Of a DNA stretch of 64,000 nt, positions 34,898 to 43,826 are shown one piece after another. The notes below the pieces were generated by a model, which worked only from the letters and a program-made list of their open reading frames with translations, did no database searches and was not told the DNA's origin. The position numbers were made by a program, and so were the translations under genes. Every line of letters starts with the position of its first letter. The first letter of the stretch is position 1. Origin of the DNA: JALORV01 sp963766365 (GTDB taxonomy: Bacteria; Pseudomonadota; Gammaproteobacteria; Burkholderiales; Burkholderiaceae_F); the NCBI GenBank assembly GCA_963766365.1, contig CAVXZK010000010.1, positions 186,001-250,000 of the forward strand. Reading direction: 5' to 3'.

Positions 34898-36121
34898 TTG
34901 AGTGACCCGGTCGAAGCCGTGATCGACGCACCTGCAGCGTGGTGGCGCCTGGTCGCGACGCTGGCCATGGCGACTCTGGGTGGCGTCGGCATGTGGTCGG
35001 TGGTGGTTGCGCTGCCGGCCGTGCAGGCCGACTTCGGCGTCGATCGTTCCGGCGCGTCGTTCCCGTACACGCTGACGATGGTCGGTTTCGGCCTGGGCGG
35101 CATCCTGATGGGCCGGCTCACCGACCGCTACGGAGTCAGCGTGCCGCTGGCCGGCGCGACGCTCGCGATGGCCACAGGCTACGTGCTCGCCTCCCTGGCG
35201 CCGACGCTCTTCATGTATGCGCTGGCGCAGGGACTGTTGATCGGATTCCTCGGCAGTTCGGCCACCTTCGGTCCGCTGCTCGCTGACATCTCGCACTGGT
35301 TCGAGAAGCGACGTGGCCTCGCAGTGGCGATCGTGGCCAGCGGCAATTACCTCGCCGGCACGATCTGGCCGCCGGTCGTCCAGCACCTCATCGAGACGTT
35401 TGGCTGGCGCCAGACGCACTTCATCATCGGCATCGTGTGCCTGCTGACGATGCTGCCGCTCACGCTGTTGCTGCGGCGCCGTCCGCCACACGTGGCGCAT
35501 GCAACCGCGACGGTGCGTGCATTGCCGCCGCCTCCGGATCTCGGCATCTCGCCGCGCGCGCTGCAGGCTCTGCTTGTCATTGCCGGCTTGGCGTGCTGCG
35601 TGGCAATGTCGATGCCTCAGGTCCACATCGTGGCCTACTGCGGGGACCTCGGCTACGGGCCGGCGGCGGGCGCGCGCATGCTGTCGCTGATGCTCGGATT
35701 CGGCATCATCAGCCGCCTGCTGTCGGGATGGGTCGCCGACCACATCGGCGGCCTGCGCACGTTGCTGCTGGGCTCGGCGCTGCAGGGCTTAGCGCTGGTG
35801 CTCTATCTCTTCTTCGACGGGTTGGCATCGCTCTATGTTGTGTCGGCGCTGTTCGGGCTGTTCCAGGGCGGCATCGTTCCAAGTTACGCCATCATCATCC
35901 GCGAGTACTTCGCGCCACGGGAAGCCGGCGCGCGCGTCGGAGTGGTCGTCATGGCAACGCTTTTTGGGATGGCGCTCGGCGGCTGGATGTCCGGCGAGGT
36001 ATTCGACCTGACGGGGTCGTACCGTGCCGCGTTCCTCAACGGCATTGTGTGGAACCTGCTGAATCTTTCGATCGTCATCTGGCTCCTGACCCGGCCCGGC
36101 GCTCGGCTGGCGCGCGCGTGA
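34898..36121 (+). CDS. MFS transporter
   Basis: 407 residues, about twelve transmembrane helices. Motif A between helices 2 and 3 appears as GRLTDRYG, and the second half has SGWVADHIGG. It resembles monocarboxylate/oxalate-type (OFA/MCT-like) MFS members, with FPYTLTMVGFGLGGILMG and WPPVVQHLIETFGWR. Start TTG 34898 (weak AAGGA upstream) gives a plausible cytoplasmic N-terminus. Inner-membrane uptake or efflux of a small organic acid is the most likely class function; substrate unknown. Confidence 0.87.
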   Translation: MSDPVEAVIDAPAAWWRLVATLAMATLGGVGMWSVVVALPAVQADFGVDRSGASFPYTLTMVGFGLGGILMGRLTDRYGVSVPLAGATLAMATGYVLASLAPTLFMYALAQGLLIGFLGSSATFGPLLADISHWFEKRRGLAVAIVASGNYLAGTIWPPVVQHLIETFGWRQTHFIIGIVCLLTMLPLTLLLRRRPPHVAHATATVRALPPPPDLGISPRALQALLVIAGLACCVAMSMPQVHIVAYCGDLGYGPAAGARMLSLMLGFGIISRLLSGWVADHIGGLRTLLLGSALQGLALVLYLFFDGLASLYVVSALFGLFQGGIVPSYAIIIREYFAPREAGARVGVVVMATLFGMALGGWMSGEVFDLTGSYRAAFLNGIVWNLLNLSIVIWLLTRPGARLARA

Positions 36122-36134
36122 TGAAGGCGGCTGA

Positions 36135-37835
36135 TCAGTTCGGCTGCGTCGGTAGCTTCAGCCGCGTCTCATCGATCGCGTAGCAGGCAAGCACGCGTCC
36201 CGCGGCATCGAAGAGCGCCTCGGCGTCCTCTGCGCGGACGATGCCGGTGCGGATGAAGTGGTCGGGAAAGCGGCTCGTGCGGTAGAAGTAGCTGCGCGGC
36301 AGGCCCACGAGGTCGAGATAATGGATCTCGTAGGCGTAGCGGGCGAGTTCACTGACCAGTCCAAGTCGCTCGTCCAGGTGGTGCCGCACATTGGTACGCA
36401 CGTAAGCCTGCATTTCCTCGCCGGGTATCAGGCGCACGGCCATCATGTTGGCGAGGTAGTCGCCCACGCGCGCCAGGGTCTTGCGCGCTAGTGCCTTCCC
36501 CTGCTCGTCGGGGCGGGGTTCGATGGTCTGCATTTCTTCGGCGATGGTGTTCCTGAGCCCGGCGGGCACCGCGTCGATCACGCGCTTGAAGCACTCGCCC
36601 AGTTCGACGCGCGCCTCCTTGTACTCCGGCCGCCGGTCATCGGGCAGATGGAGAATCTTTGCGGTGTGCGCAATGTGCCCCCACTCGTGCATCACGCGCG
36701 CGCCCAGCAGCAGGCGGTGATAGGGCGGCGCCGGGACGGCACACGCATTGAAAGCCGGCTGCTGCAGTTCGTGGACGACCACCCGGCGGGCCGCGTCGAT
36801 GTAGGTGCCGCCACCGGTTTCCAGCACGGCGCATTGCGTCGGCAGCGATTCGACGTCCACGCGGCCGAGAAACTCGCGGGAGCGTTCGTCGATGATGCGC
36901 AAGTCGGCGTGGATGCTCGCGATCGCCGCTTCGTCGGAGTCGGCCAGCACGCCCCGCACCCTGATCGGGTCGTCGTGCTGCGGCGTCCACAACGTTCCGC
37001 CGTTGGGTCCATGCACAATCACATGAGCGCGTGTCTGCAGCAGCCAATCGCACAGTTCGTCGAGTGCACGCGCGGACTTCGACGCGTCGCGGACGCCACT
37101 GGGTGCCGCGGGCATGGCCGCACGCACGGCATCCTCTGCCGCCTTGCCCAAGCCCATCAGTTCTTCGCGGAGGCGCTTCGGTACATATAGGTCCGCGCCC
37201 TCGATACTGAAAAATGGTTCGGTCGCCTCCCGCTCCGGAGGCCGCAGCGGGTCGTGCAGCAGGTCGTCGATCCAGGCAAAGGCGTCGGACAGCGCGACAA
37301 AGGCCGCCGCATCCGGCCGCTTCGCATTACGTGCTGCCTGCGTGAAGGCCTCCCGGCTTGTTGCGTCCAGATCGAACCAGTAGCTGAGGTTGAACGCGAC
37401 CGTAGCCGGAATCAGCTTCAGCAGAGACAGTCGCTCCATATGCACCAGCAACGCGGCCACGTACTCCGGATGGGTGTCGAGGTCCGTCGTGTACAGCGTT
37501 GATGAGGTGCCGCCGAATGGCTCCAGGTACTGCAGAACCCCGCGCGGGTCGCTGACGACAAGAAGATTGGTCTGGCGCTGCGGAAACCACGATCGGGGAG
37601 ACCGCGAGTAGAGGTCCTTGCAGCGCTGCCAGTAAAGCGAGAAACCGCGCTCCAGGCAGCGCAGCTGATCGAGGTTCAGTCGTCCCGCGTCCAATAACAG
37701 CGATGCGGTGGCTGGATCGAGGCCGTGCTCGGTCAACGCCTCGGCCGGAATGGCGAACGCGTTTTCGTGTGCAACGCAGAAGCGCCGCATCGTTGCGGGG
37801 AGATTTGCTGCGGTCGAAGGCATCGCTGCACCCAT
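36135..37835 (-). CDS. Unassigned 566-residue protein with HExxH motif
   Basis: No signal peptide or transmembrane segment; predominantly helical, Leu/Arg/Asp-rich. Around residue 383 it reads ARVMHEWGHIAHTAK: HEWGH fits the HExxH zinc site, with a further His three residues on. Downstream Glu-rich helices (EARVELGECFKRVIDAV, IAEEMQTIE) could supply a third ligand. I do not recognise the family. Start uncertain among GTG 37853, ATG 37835 and ATG 37823. It is convergent with the MFS gene and divergent from the PKD-lipoprotein gene. A cytoplasmic metallopeptidase is the best guess. Confidence 0.65.
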   Translation of the reverse strand: MGAAMPSTAANLPATMRRFCVAHENAFAIPAEALTEHGLDPATASLLLDAGRLNLDQLRCLERGFSLYWQRCKDLYSRSPRSWFPQRQTNLLVVSDPRGVLQYLEPFGGTSSTLYTTDLDTHPEYVAALLVHMERLSLLKLIPATVAFNLSYWFDLDATSREAFTQAARNAKRPDAAAFVALSDAFAWIDDLLHDPLRPPEREATEPFFSIEGADLYVPKRLREELMGLGKAAEDAVRAAMPAAPSGVRDASKSARALDELCDWLLQTRAHVIVHGPNGGTLWTPQHDDPIRVRGVLADSDEAAIASIHADLRIIDERSREFLGRVDVESLPTQCAVLETGGGTYIDAARRVVVHELQQPAFNACAVPAPPYHRLLLGARVMHEWGHIAHTAKILHLPDDRRPEYKEARVELGECFKRVIDAVPAGLRNTIAEEMQTIEPRPDEQGKALARKTLARVGDYLANMMAVRLIPGEEMQAYVRTNVRHHLDERLGLVSELARYAYEIHYLDLVGLPRSYFYRTSRFPDHFIRTGIVRAEDAEALFDAAGRVLACYAIDETRLKLPTQPN

Positions 37836-38168
37836 GGCGCGAAACACTAGCACCGGACACCCCGTTTCAAGCGCCTGTAAGTCGCCTTTGCCGACGGTTT
37901 GGCGGCAGGACAGGGTTGTTCCAGAGGCGCGTGCAGGCTGCTGCGTTGCCGAAACGGCTTCAAAGCCATCATCCGAACGTATGAAAAGCTGATCTCAAGA
38001 AGCTCGAGGCGCAGCCGAAAAAAGCGGTGTTTTCAGAGGGAAAACCGGTCACACCGCTGGTCCGGGATGCATCAGGGTACGGGTGCCTCATCCGTCTCCC
38101 CGATTTTTTCAGGAGGGCGCCGACGGCACAGTGCGCTACCCGTCAGCGGTTGGCACTGGGAGATGAAC
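37836..38168 (+). promoter_or_regulatory. Long leader region before the PKD/di-heme lipoprotein gene
   Basis: 333 bp without a gene. It includes a hairpin CGGTGTTTTC-AGAGG-GAAAACCG near 38025-38047, then an imperfect CCGG-rich structure (38045-38063) and a T6 run at 38103-38108 about 60 bp before the start. The arrangement could be a promoter plus structured leader. It does not match the cyclic-di-GMP (GEMM) consensus or another riboswitch I know. Confidence 0.35.
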
Positions 38169-40775
38169 ATGGACATCGACGTGAATTCAGGGATCAAGGC
38201 GAGAGTGGGCAAGGCCTTGTGCGGTTCCCTGCTTGTAGTGGCAGCACTTACGCTTGCAGCGTGCGGAGGCGGCTCAACGCCTTCCGCTAGCGGCACGCAG
38301 ACGCCGCAGCCCGGCCTGAACCCCAATATCTCGGCCACGCCGACCGCGATGTCCGACCCGAACGGTCCGGCCCCGCTCGCCGTTACGTTCATGGCGATGG
38401 AGCCGAAGGGCAGCATCGCTTCGTTCGAATGGGACATGAAGGACAACAGTGCAGTGAAGTCCGGCCAGTCGGTCGAGCACACCTTCGTCGAGCCCGGCCA
38501 GTACAGCGTGACCCTGACGGTCAAGGACGCCGCCGGCAACTTCAACCGCGCCTCGGTGATGGTGAGTGTCAATGAGGGCGGCACCTGCGCCCAGGTCCCT
38601 GCAGCGTTCAGCAGCACCGTGTGGCCGGCGATGAGCTCGACCTGCACGAACTGCCACCTGCCGAGCAAGGTGGCCTTCGGTACGAACCTGGTGTTCGTGG
38701 CGGGTGGCACCGAACTGCAGCAGTACAACGTGCTCCGCAACTATGCGAAGACGTCCAGCGACACGCTGCTGGCCAAGGTCATCGGTGGCCTGAACCACTC
38801 CGGCGGGGCGCCGTTCGGCAATGCCCAGTCTGATCAGTACAAGGCGTTGTCGGAACTCGTGCCTGTGATGAAGCAGCCCTGCACCAGCGGCATGGCGCAG
38901 GCTCAGGGGCAGTTCTGGAAGGACGTCACGTTCAACGACGACCAGACCAAGCTGGCGAAGGCGGCCATCCTGTTTGCCGGTCGTAACCCAACCTCGGCAG
39001 AAGCCACGTCGGTGATGAACGGCGGTGCTCCGGTGCTGCGTGAAACGATCCGCAGCTTCATGACAGGCCCGGCATTCGACCGGTTCCTGGACGAAGCCGG
39101 CGAAGCGATGTTCCTGTCGCGCGGCGTGACGGTGTTCGGCAACAACATGGGCCTGAACGCCACCGACCTGCCCACCGCGGCGGACGTCATCAACAACACG
39201 AACCTCGCGGGCGGCGTGCGCAATCGCTTCCAACTGGCCATGCAGCGCGAGCCGGTCGAGCTGATGAAGTACATCGTCAAGAATGACAAGCCATGGACCG
39301 ACATGGTCTCCGGCAAGTACACGGTCGTGAACGGCTTGCAGGCCCAGTACCTCGCCGCCAAGGTCACGGGTACGTTCACCGATCCGACCAACGCCCCGGC
39401 CAGCGACACCGAGTTCCTTCCGGCGACGTTGCCGAACGGACGTCTGCCGGGTGACCGCGAGCACGCCGGCGTGATCTCCTCGCATGCCTGGCTGCAGCGC
39501 TTCCCGACGACGCCGACGAACCGCAACCGCCATCGCACCTATATCCTGGCCAAGCAGTTCCTCGCGACCGATATCGCGGCGCTGGCTGCACGCCCGATCG
39601 ATGACGGTGGCACCACCTTCAAGATGCCGACGGTCGAGAACCCGAACTGCTCGGTGTGCCATTCGGTGATGGATCCGATGGCGGCCGGCTTCCAGAACTG
39701 GAACGAAGCCAACCGCTACCTGCCGTTCAACGTCGGTGGCAAAGACATCGCGCTGCCGAACGTCTATCGGTCGAATAACTACCCGAAGGACAAGGACGGC
39801 AAGGCCTACTACGTGGCCGGGGACAACTGGTTCCGTGACCAGCACGCACCGGGTTACAACGGCGTTCCGATGCCGGGCGGCGTGACGGGCAGCCCGGCCG
39901 CGCTGCAGTGGCTGGGCATGCAGGTGGCGGCTGATCCGCGCTTCGCGATCGGCGCAGTCCACACCGCGTTCCGGATGGTGTTCAACCGCGAGCCGCTCGT
40001 GGCGCCGCTTGACCAGACCAACCCGAACTACGCCGCGCAGCTCGCCGCCTACAACGCGCAGCTCGACGAGTTCAAGGAAATTGCCACGCGCTTTGCGACC
40101 AACCGAGGCAACGGCGCCTTCAACTTCAAGGACCTGCTGGTCGACATGGTGACGAGCCGGTGGTTCACCGCCGACAAGGCCGCGGGTCTGAGCGCGACCC
40201 GCAGGGCGGAAATCGCCGATGTCGGCAGCCAAGCGCTGCTGAACCCGGCCGCCCTGCAGCGCAAGCTGCTGAGTCTGACGGGCGTGAGCTGGGTCCAGTT
40301 CAACAACCCGTACGCCGGCCAGGCGCTGAACTACGGCAACTTCGACGGTGGCCTGAATCGTCCGACGCGCGCCAACGAGTACACAATGGTGCAGACGATG
40401 ATCGCCGACCGGTTCATGGCCGAGCTGTCGTGCAACATCGTGATGACGGACTTCAACAAGGCCACGACCAACCGCCTGCTGTTCGCCGGTGTCACGCTGA
40501 CCGACACGCCGGCCACGCCGGCGGGCGAAGCGGCGATCGCGGCGACGATCAAGAACCTGCACAAGTCGCTGCTGAAGGAAGACCTCGCCGTGACCGACGC
40601 TGAAGTCCAGCGCACGCTGGGCCTGTTCAAGGCGGTCTGGGCCGACCGTGCCACGGCGCCGACGCGTCCGACTAACTGTGCCTACAACAACACCAACGAC
40701 CCGAATTACACGGGCCGGTCGTGGGCGGCGGTCGTCGGCTACATGATTGGCAACCAAGAGTTCCTGTTCAACTAA
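38169..40775 (+). CDS. PKD-domain lipoprotein with two CxxCH motifs
   Basis: 868 residues. Signal peptide with lipobox LTLAAC (Cys32), Thr/Pro linker, PKD domain (~60-135: ASFEWDMKDNS, VEHTFVEPGQYSVTLTVKD), then CTNCH at 159-163. A helical central part leads to NCSVCHSVMDPMAAGFQNWN (second CxxCH, 494-498), the sequence type seen in DUF1588/DUF1585 proteins of Planctomycetes and Myxobacteria. CxxCH suggests covalent c-type heme, although these domains have not been shown to bind it in all families. ATG 38169 is favoured over ATG 38163 because GGGAG sits 7 bases upstream. Followed 35 bp later by a DUF1501 gene. Function unknown. Confidence 0.8.
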   Translation: MDIDVNSGIKARVGKALCGSLLVVAALTLAACGGGSTPSASGTQTPQPGLNPNISATPTAMSDPNGPAPLAVTFMAMEPKGSIASFEWDMKDNSAVKSGQSVEHTFVEPGQYSVTLTVKDAAGNFNRASVMVSVNEGGTCAQVPAAFSSTVWPAMSSTCTNCHLPSKVAFGTNLVFVAGGTELQQYNVLRNYAKTSSDTLLAKVIGGLNHSGGAPFGNAQSDQYKALSELVPVMKQPCTSGMAQAQGQFWKDVTFNDDQTKLAKAAILFAGRNPTSAEATSVMNGGAPVLRETIRSFMTGPAFDRFLDEAGEAMFLSRGVTVFGNNMGLNATDLPTAADVINNTNLAGGVRNRFQLAMQREPVELMKYIVKNDKPWTDMVSGKYTVVNGLQAQYLAAKVTGTFTDPTNAPASDTEFLPATLPNGRLPGDREHAGVISSHAWLQRFPTTPTNRNRHRTYILAKQFLATDIAALAARPIDDGGTTFKMPTVENPNCSVCHSVMDPMAAGFQNWNEANRYLPFNVGGKDIALPNVYRSNNYPKDKDGKAYYVAGDNWFRDQHAPGYNGVPMPGGVTGSPAALQWLGMQVAADPRFAIGAVHTAFRMVFNREPLVAPLDQTNPNYAAQLAAYNAQLDEFKEIATRFATNRGNGAFNFKDLLVDMVTSRWFTADKAAGLSATRRAEIADVGSQALLNPAALQRKLLSLTGVSWVQFNNPYAGQALNYGNFDGGLNRPTRANEYTMVQTMIADRFMAELSCNIVMTDFNKATTNRLLFAGVTLTDTPATPAGEAAIAATIKNLHKSLLKEDLAVTDAEVQRTLGLFKAVWADRATAPTRPTNCAYNNTNDPNYTGRSWAAVVGYMIGNQEFLFN

Positions 40776-40810
40776 AGCTGCGCATCGTCAGGAAGAGAAG
40801 GAGTATTCAA

Positions 40811-42064
40811 ATGATCGACCGTAGAGACTTCTTGAAGATCGCGGGCTTCGTGGTTCCGTACTGGGGCCTGGTGCCGATCGCCAACGCACAGGCGCCCGTG
40901 TACTCGGGCAAGATCCTGGTGGATATCCATGCGGGTGGCGGTCTGGATGCCAGCTCGTGGTTCGACCCCCGCGAGACGGACCCGACGATGAACAACTATG
41001 CCGGCGCTGGTACGCCGGCCGGCGTGGCGGGCAACATCCGCGCGGCGCCGATGGGAGCCAACGTTGCGTTCGCCACGGCCAACTTCCGCCGGATGCTGGT
41101 CATCAACGGTGTCAACAGCGAGACCAACAGCCACGGCGACGGCACGCGGGCGCACGCCACTGGCATGCTGGCGATGGCGTACGCGACGATGCCCGAGCTG
41201 TACTCCTTCGCGAAGACTCCGGGTGTGCCGTTCCCGTGGCTCAACTCAGGCGCCTACAACATGAGCGCCGGTCTGGTCCCTGCCGCAGCCATGCCCGACG
41301 GCAACACGTTCCGTCAGCTGATCTCCCCGAACGCGGCGTCGGCGACGAACGACTTCATGAAGGCGTCGGATTATCAGAAGGTCCTGGCGACGCGCGCCGA
41401 GCGGCTGAAAGCCCAGCAGGCGGCGGGTACGCTGACGCCACGTGCACAACTGGTCAACCAGCAGTTCACGGGGGCGTCGGATTCGCGGGCACTTCTGGCG
41501 CGGGTCAACCAGTTCCTCCCGGCAACCTTTGACAACGCCGCGCACGTCGGTCTGGTCGCGGCCCAGGCCGGTCTGACGTCGGCAATCAGCCTGCAAAGTG
41601 GTGGATTCGACGGACACGGGCAGCTCGCCAACAGCTACGCCAACAGCCTGCCGCGGCTGACCACGCTGATGCAGTACGTGTGGGACAAGGCCACGCAGCT
41701 GGGTATCGAGAGCCGCCTCTTCATGCGCGTCTATTCGGAGTTCGGCCGTACGCCGCTGAACACGGGCAACGGCAAGGACCACTATCCGATTGGCACGCAG
41801 GTCTTCATGGAAGCCAACCCGACCTGGGGCAACCGCGTGTTTGGCGCCAGCGGCCCGCGCCATCAGGCGCTGCGCATCAATCCCACCACCGGAGCGGTCG
41901 ATCCGGTGAATGGCAAGGTCATCACGCCGCGGCATTTGCACCAGGCAGTGCGCGACTACCTCGGCTTCAATACGACTGACCCGCGCTTCCAGCTGAGGAT
42001 CCCGGCCGACGAGAAGTTCGACTTCTTCAACCCGAGCATCAACACCGGCTATCCGAATATGTAA
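40811..42064 (+). CDS. DUF1501-family protein with Tat-like leader
   Basis: 417 residues. N-terminus MIDRRDFLKIAGF carries the RRxFLK twin-arginine motif and a hydrophobic stretch to ...IANAQA, so Tat export of a folded protein is likely. DUF1501 landmarks: LVDIHAGGGLDASSWFD, NGVNSETNSHGDGTRAHATG, SGGFDGHGQLANSYANSLP and YSEFGRTPLNTGNGKDHYPI (His/Asp-rich, alkaline-phosphatase/sulfatase-like fold). Strong AAGGAG. It forms an operon with the CxxCH lipoprotein and is closed by a terminator at 42102-42127. The pairing recalls DUF1592/DUF1552-type couples; the role is unknown. Confidence 0.85.
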   Translation: MIDRRDFLKIAGFVVPYWGLVPIANAQAPVYSGKILVDIHAGGGLDASSWFDPRETDPTMNNYAGAGTPAGVAGNIRAAPMGANVAFATANFRRMLVINGVNSETNSHGDGTRAHATGMLAMAYATMPELYSFAKTPGVPFPWLNSGAYNMSAGLVPAAAMPDGNTFRQLISPNAASATNDFMKASDYQKVLATRAERLKAQQAAGTLTPRAQLVNQQFTGASDSRALLARVNQFLPATFDNAAHVGLVAAQAGLTSAISLQSGGFDGHGQLANSYANSLPRLTTLMQYVWDKATQLGIESRLFMRVYSEFGRTPLNTGNGKDHYPIGTQVFMEANPTWGNRVFGASGPRHQALRINPTTGAVDPVNGKVITPRHLHQAVRDYLGFNTTDPRFQLRIPADEKFDFFNPSINTGYPNM

Positions 42065-42101
42065 GCATCCCCCTCCGGCGCGCTCGTCGCGCCGGCCAAC
42101 C

Positions 42102-42127
42102 GCGGGCGCTACGATGCGCCCGCTTTT
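42102..42127 (+). terminator. Rho-independent terminator after the DUF1501 gene
   Basis: GCGGGCGC (42102-42109), loop TACGAT, GCGCCCGC (42116-42123), then TTTTATTT. An ATG inside the loop (42114) is in frame with the next gene but is unlikely to be its start. Confidence 0.85.
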
Positions 42128-42143
42128 ATTTCGGGCCCGTCAG

Positions 42144-42854
42144 ATGCGTCCTTTCCCCTATTCATCCGGTCCGCAACGCGAGAGACACCCGCGCGGCCAG
42201 GCTGGCGGCATGGTGACAGCCGCGCTTGCCCTGGGTCTTTCCTTGTCGGCGGGCGTGCAGGCCGCCGACTTTCGCGGCTTTGCCTCACCCGGCCCGCTCG
42301 GCGTGATCCTGTTCAACGCGTGCCAGGGCAAGGACCCGGTGCGCAATGTCACCAAGATCGAAGACGCGACGCCGGACTCGGCAATGAGTGCGGGCATTGA
42401 AGCGGTCCGCGAGATCATGCTCGGGGCGGGGCGGCCGATCTATGTTGAGTTCCGCGGGAACCCGGCAGGCAAGGGAGTCAAGGCCACCCAATTCGTGCGC
42501 GCCGTCGGGACGCTGGAATCCTGTGCTGCCGCGCTGGACAGCCTGCCCCCGCGAACCCTGTTCTGGGCGGAGGGTCAGGACCCGACCTGGCAGCTGGTAG
42601 TCACTCCGGGTGAAGCCCGCTTCGAGCGGCCGGGGGAGAAGCCGGTTCGTTTTCCAACGGCGCGCTTTGCGCGGCCAGCCAAGCCTGCGGCAACACATGT
42701 CATCGATGCCTGGTCGCCCATGGACGGTGGCACGGTGCGTGTCGAACTCAGCGCGGAGATGTGCTCGGATGGCCGTTCCGAAACTGCGTACGGGGCCAAG
42801 GCCACGGTGCGCTACGGCAGCACGACTTACGAAGGCTGCGCGACGCCCCTCTGA
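42144..42854 (+). CDS. Exported COG3650-like protein
   Basis: About 236 residues from ATG 42144; ATG 42210 would leave a signal peptide without a basic n-region. The hydrophobic segment VTAALALGLSLSAGVQAADF is a likely signal sequence. The C-terminal ~100 residues (FWAEGQDPTWQLVVTPGEAR ... VELSAEMCSDGRSETAYG ... YGSTTYEGCATPL) match the COG3650 domain with its paired Cys (CSDG...GCA), found in envelope proteins related to MliC. Residues 50-150 are less conserved. Function unknown. Confidence 0.72.
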   Translation: MRPFPYSSGPQRERHPRGQAGGMVTAALALGLSLSAGVQAADFRGFASPGPLGVILFNACQGKDPVRNVTKIEDATPDSAMSAGIEAVREIMLGAGRPIYVEFRGNPAGKGVKATQFVRAVGTLESCAAALDSLPPRTLFWAEGQDPTWQLVVTPGEARFERPGEKPVRFPTARFARPAKPAATHVIDAWSPMDGGTVRVELSAEMCSDGRSETAYGAKATVRYGSTTYEGCATPL

Positions 42855-43000
42855 TCGGTCCCCGGTGCTACAAGCCGCCACTCAGCGCAGACCGAAGACG
42901 CGGTTGCGGCCGCCCACCGAAGTCGTCAGCGGCTTTACATCGCCCGCCGGGCAGATTATGTTGAGTTCGCTGCCTGCCATGCGCCGTGCCGGAGACGACC

Positions 43001-43438
43001 ATGTACCAACGCATCCTGCTTGCCTACGACGGATCCGAGTCGGGGCAGAAAGCGCTGCTGCAGTGTCACGACATTGCGCAGTGGAGCAACGCGAAACTCT
43101 TTCTTGTCGCCGTGATGCCCAATCCGGCGGCATTTATCGCGGTTGACGGCGGGGTTTACGACGCCGGGCGGGATGAGATCGAGCGTAAGCAGTACAACGG
43201 AATTCTCGCGGACGGCGTGCAGCGCCTGACGCAGGCCGGCCACGTCGTCGAGGGCGAACTGCTGGTCGGCGACTCGGTGCACGAGATCACGAGTTATGCG
43301 CGCAAGATCGACGCCGACCTCATCGTCGTCGGCCACAAGCATCTCGAAGGATGGGCGGCGCGCTGGTGGCGCGGCGCGACGTCCGGCTCGCTGATCGAGA
43401 ACGCACACTGCGACGTGCTGGTCTCGATCGTGCAGTGA
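43001..43438 (+). CDS. Divergent single-domain universal stress protein
   Basis: 145 residues: YQRILLAYDGSESGQKALLQ at the N-terminus and DLIVVGHKHLEGWAARWWRG near the end. The canonical ATP-binding G-2X-G-9X-G is largely lost (GHKHLEGWAARW), which suggests a UspA-like, non-ATP-binding or variant member. Start ATG 43001 with GGAGA. Convergent with the CHRD/PEP-CTERM remnant and separated by a shared terminator. Confidence 0.85.
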   Translation: MYQRILLAYDGSESGQKALLQCHDIAQWSNAKLFLVAVMPNPAAFIAVDGGVYDAGRDEIERKQYNGILADGVQRLTQAGHVVEGELLVGDSVHEITSYARKIDADLIVVGHKHLEGWAARWWRGATSGSLIENAHCDVLVSIVQ

Positions 43439-43453
43439 CCGCCTGGAACAAAG

Positions 43454-43478
43454 GAAGCCCGCCTCAGCGGCGGACTTC
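43454..43478 (-). terminator. Terminator between Usp and CHRD remnant
   Basis: GAAG-C-CCGCC and GGCGG-A-CTTC arms around a 5-base loop; on the minus strand it is followed by CCTTTGTTCC. Resembles the typical terminators that follow PEP-CTERM genes; may act in both directions. Confidence 0.6.
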
Positions 43479-43496
43479 AATTCGTCTGCTCGCTGC

Positions 43497-43772
43497 TCAT
43501 GGCGCAGGGTAACGGGGGCGGAACGCAAACACGCCGACCATTGCGAGTCCGAGCAGCGCAAGCGACCCGGGCTCCGGCACCAGTCTCAGCGTGCCGCGGA
43601 TCTCGCCGCCCGGAAATTCGGTGGAGTGAATGTTCAGGTACGAACGGCCGTCGAGCATGCCAGTGAGCAGGGCAAGGAAGGCGCTGCCGACGGTTCCCCC
43701 GTTGTTCGTGACGAACGTTGGGTTGAAGGACGACGCCAGCGTCAAGTCCGGGCTCCAGGGACTTGCTGACAA
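43497..43772 (-). pseudogene. 5'-truncated CHRD-domain PEP-CTERM protein
   Basis: The readable part has the second half of a CHRD domain (DLTLASSFNPTFVTNNGGTV ... SYLNIHSTEFPGGEIRGTL) and an intact PEP-CTERM sorting signal (VPEPGSLALLGLAMVGVFAF, then Arg). The first half of the CHRD domain and the export signal are missing: upstream codons up to an in-frame TAG near 43830 do not resemble CHRD, and the helicase gene ends at 43827. The only start is a TTG without context. Without a signal peptide the sorting signal would be useless, so this is probably a remnant left by a deletion. Confidence 0.75.
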
Positions 43773-43826
43773 GCGGTCACCCGGTGTCGCCGACCACGCG
43801 CAAGGCTGCGGTATCGGACGATCAAC

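Noticed and set aside
37981..38168. A cyclic-di-GMP (GEMM) riboswitch in the leader of the CxxCH lipoprotein gene
   Set aside because: The conserved core could not be aligned; only generic hairpins are present.
38274..40757. An 827-codon minus-strand frame under the PKD lipoprotein gene
   Set aside because: Shadow of the lipoprotein gene; no Shine-Dalgarno and no recognisable protein sequence.
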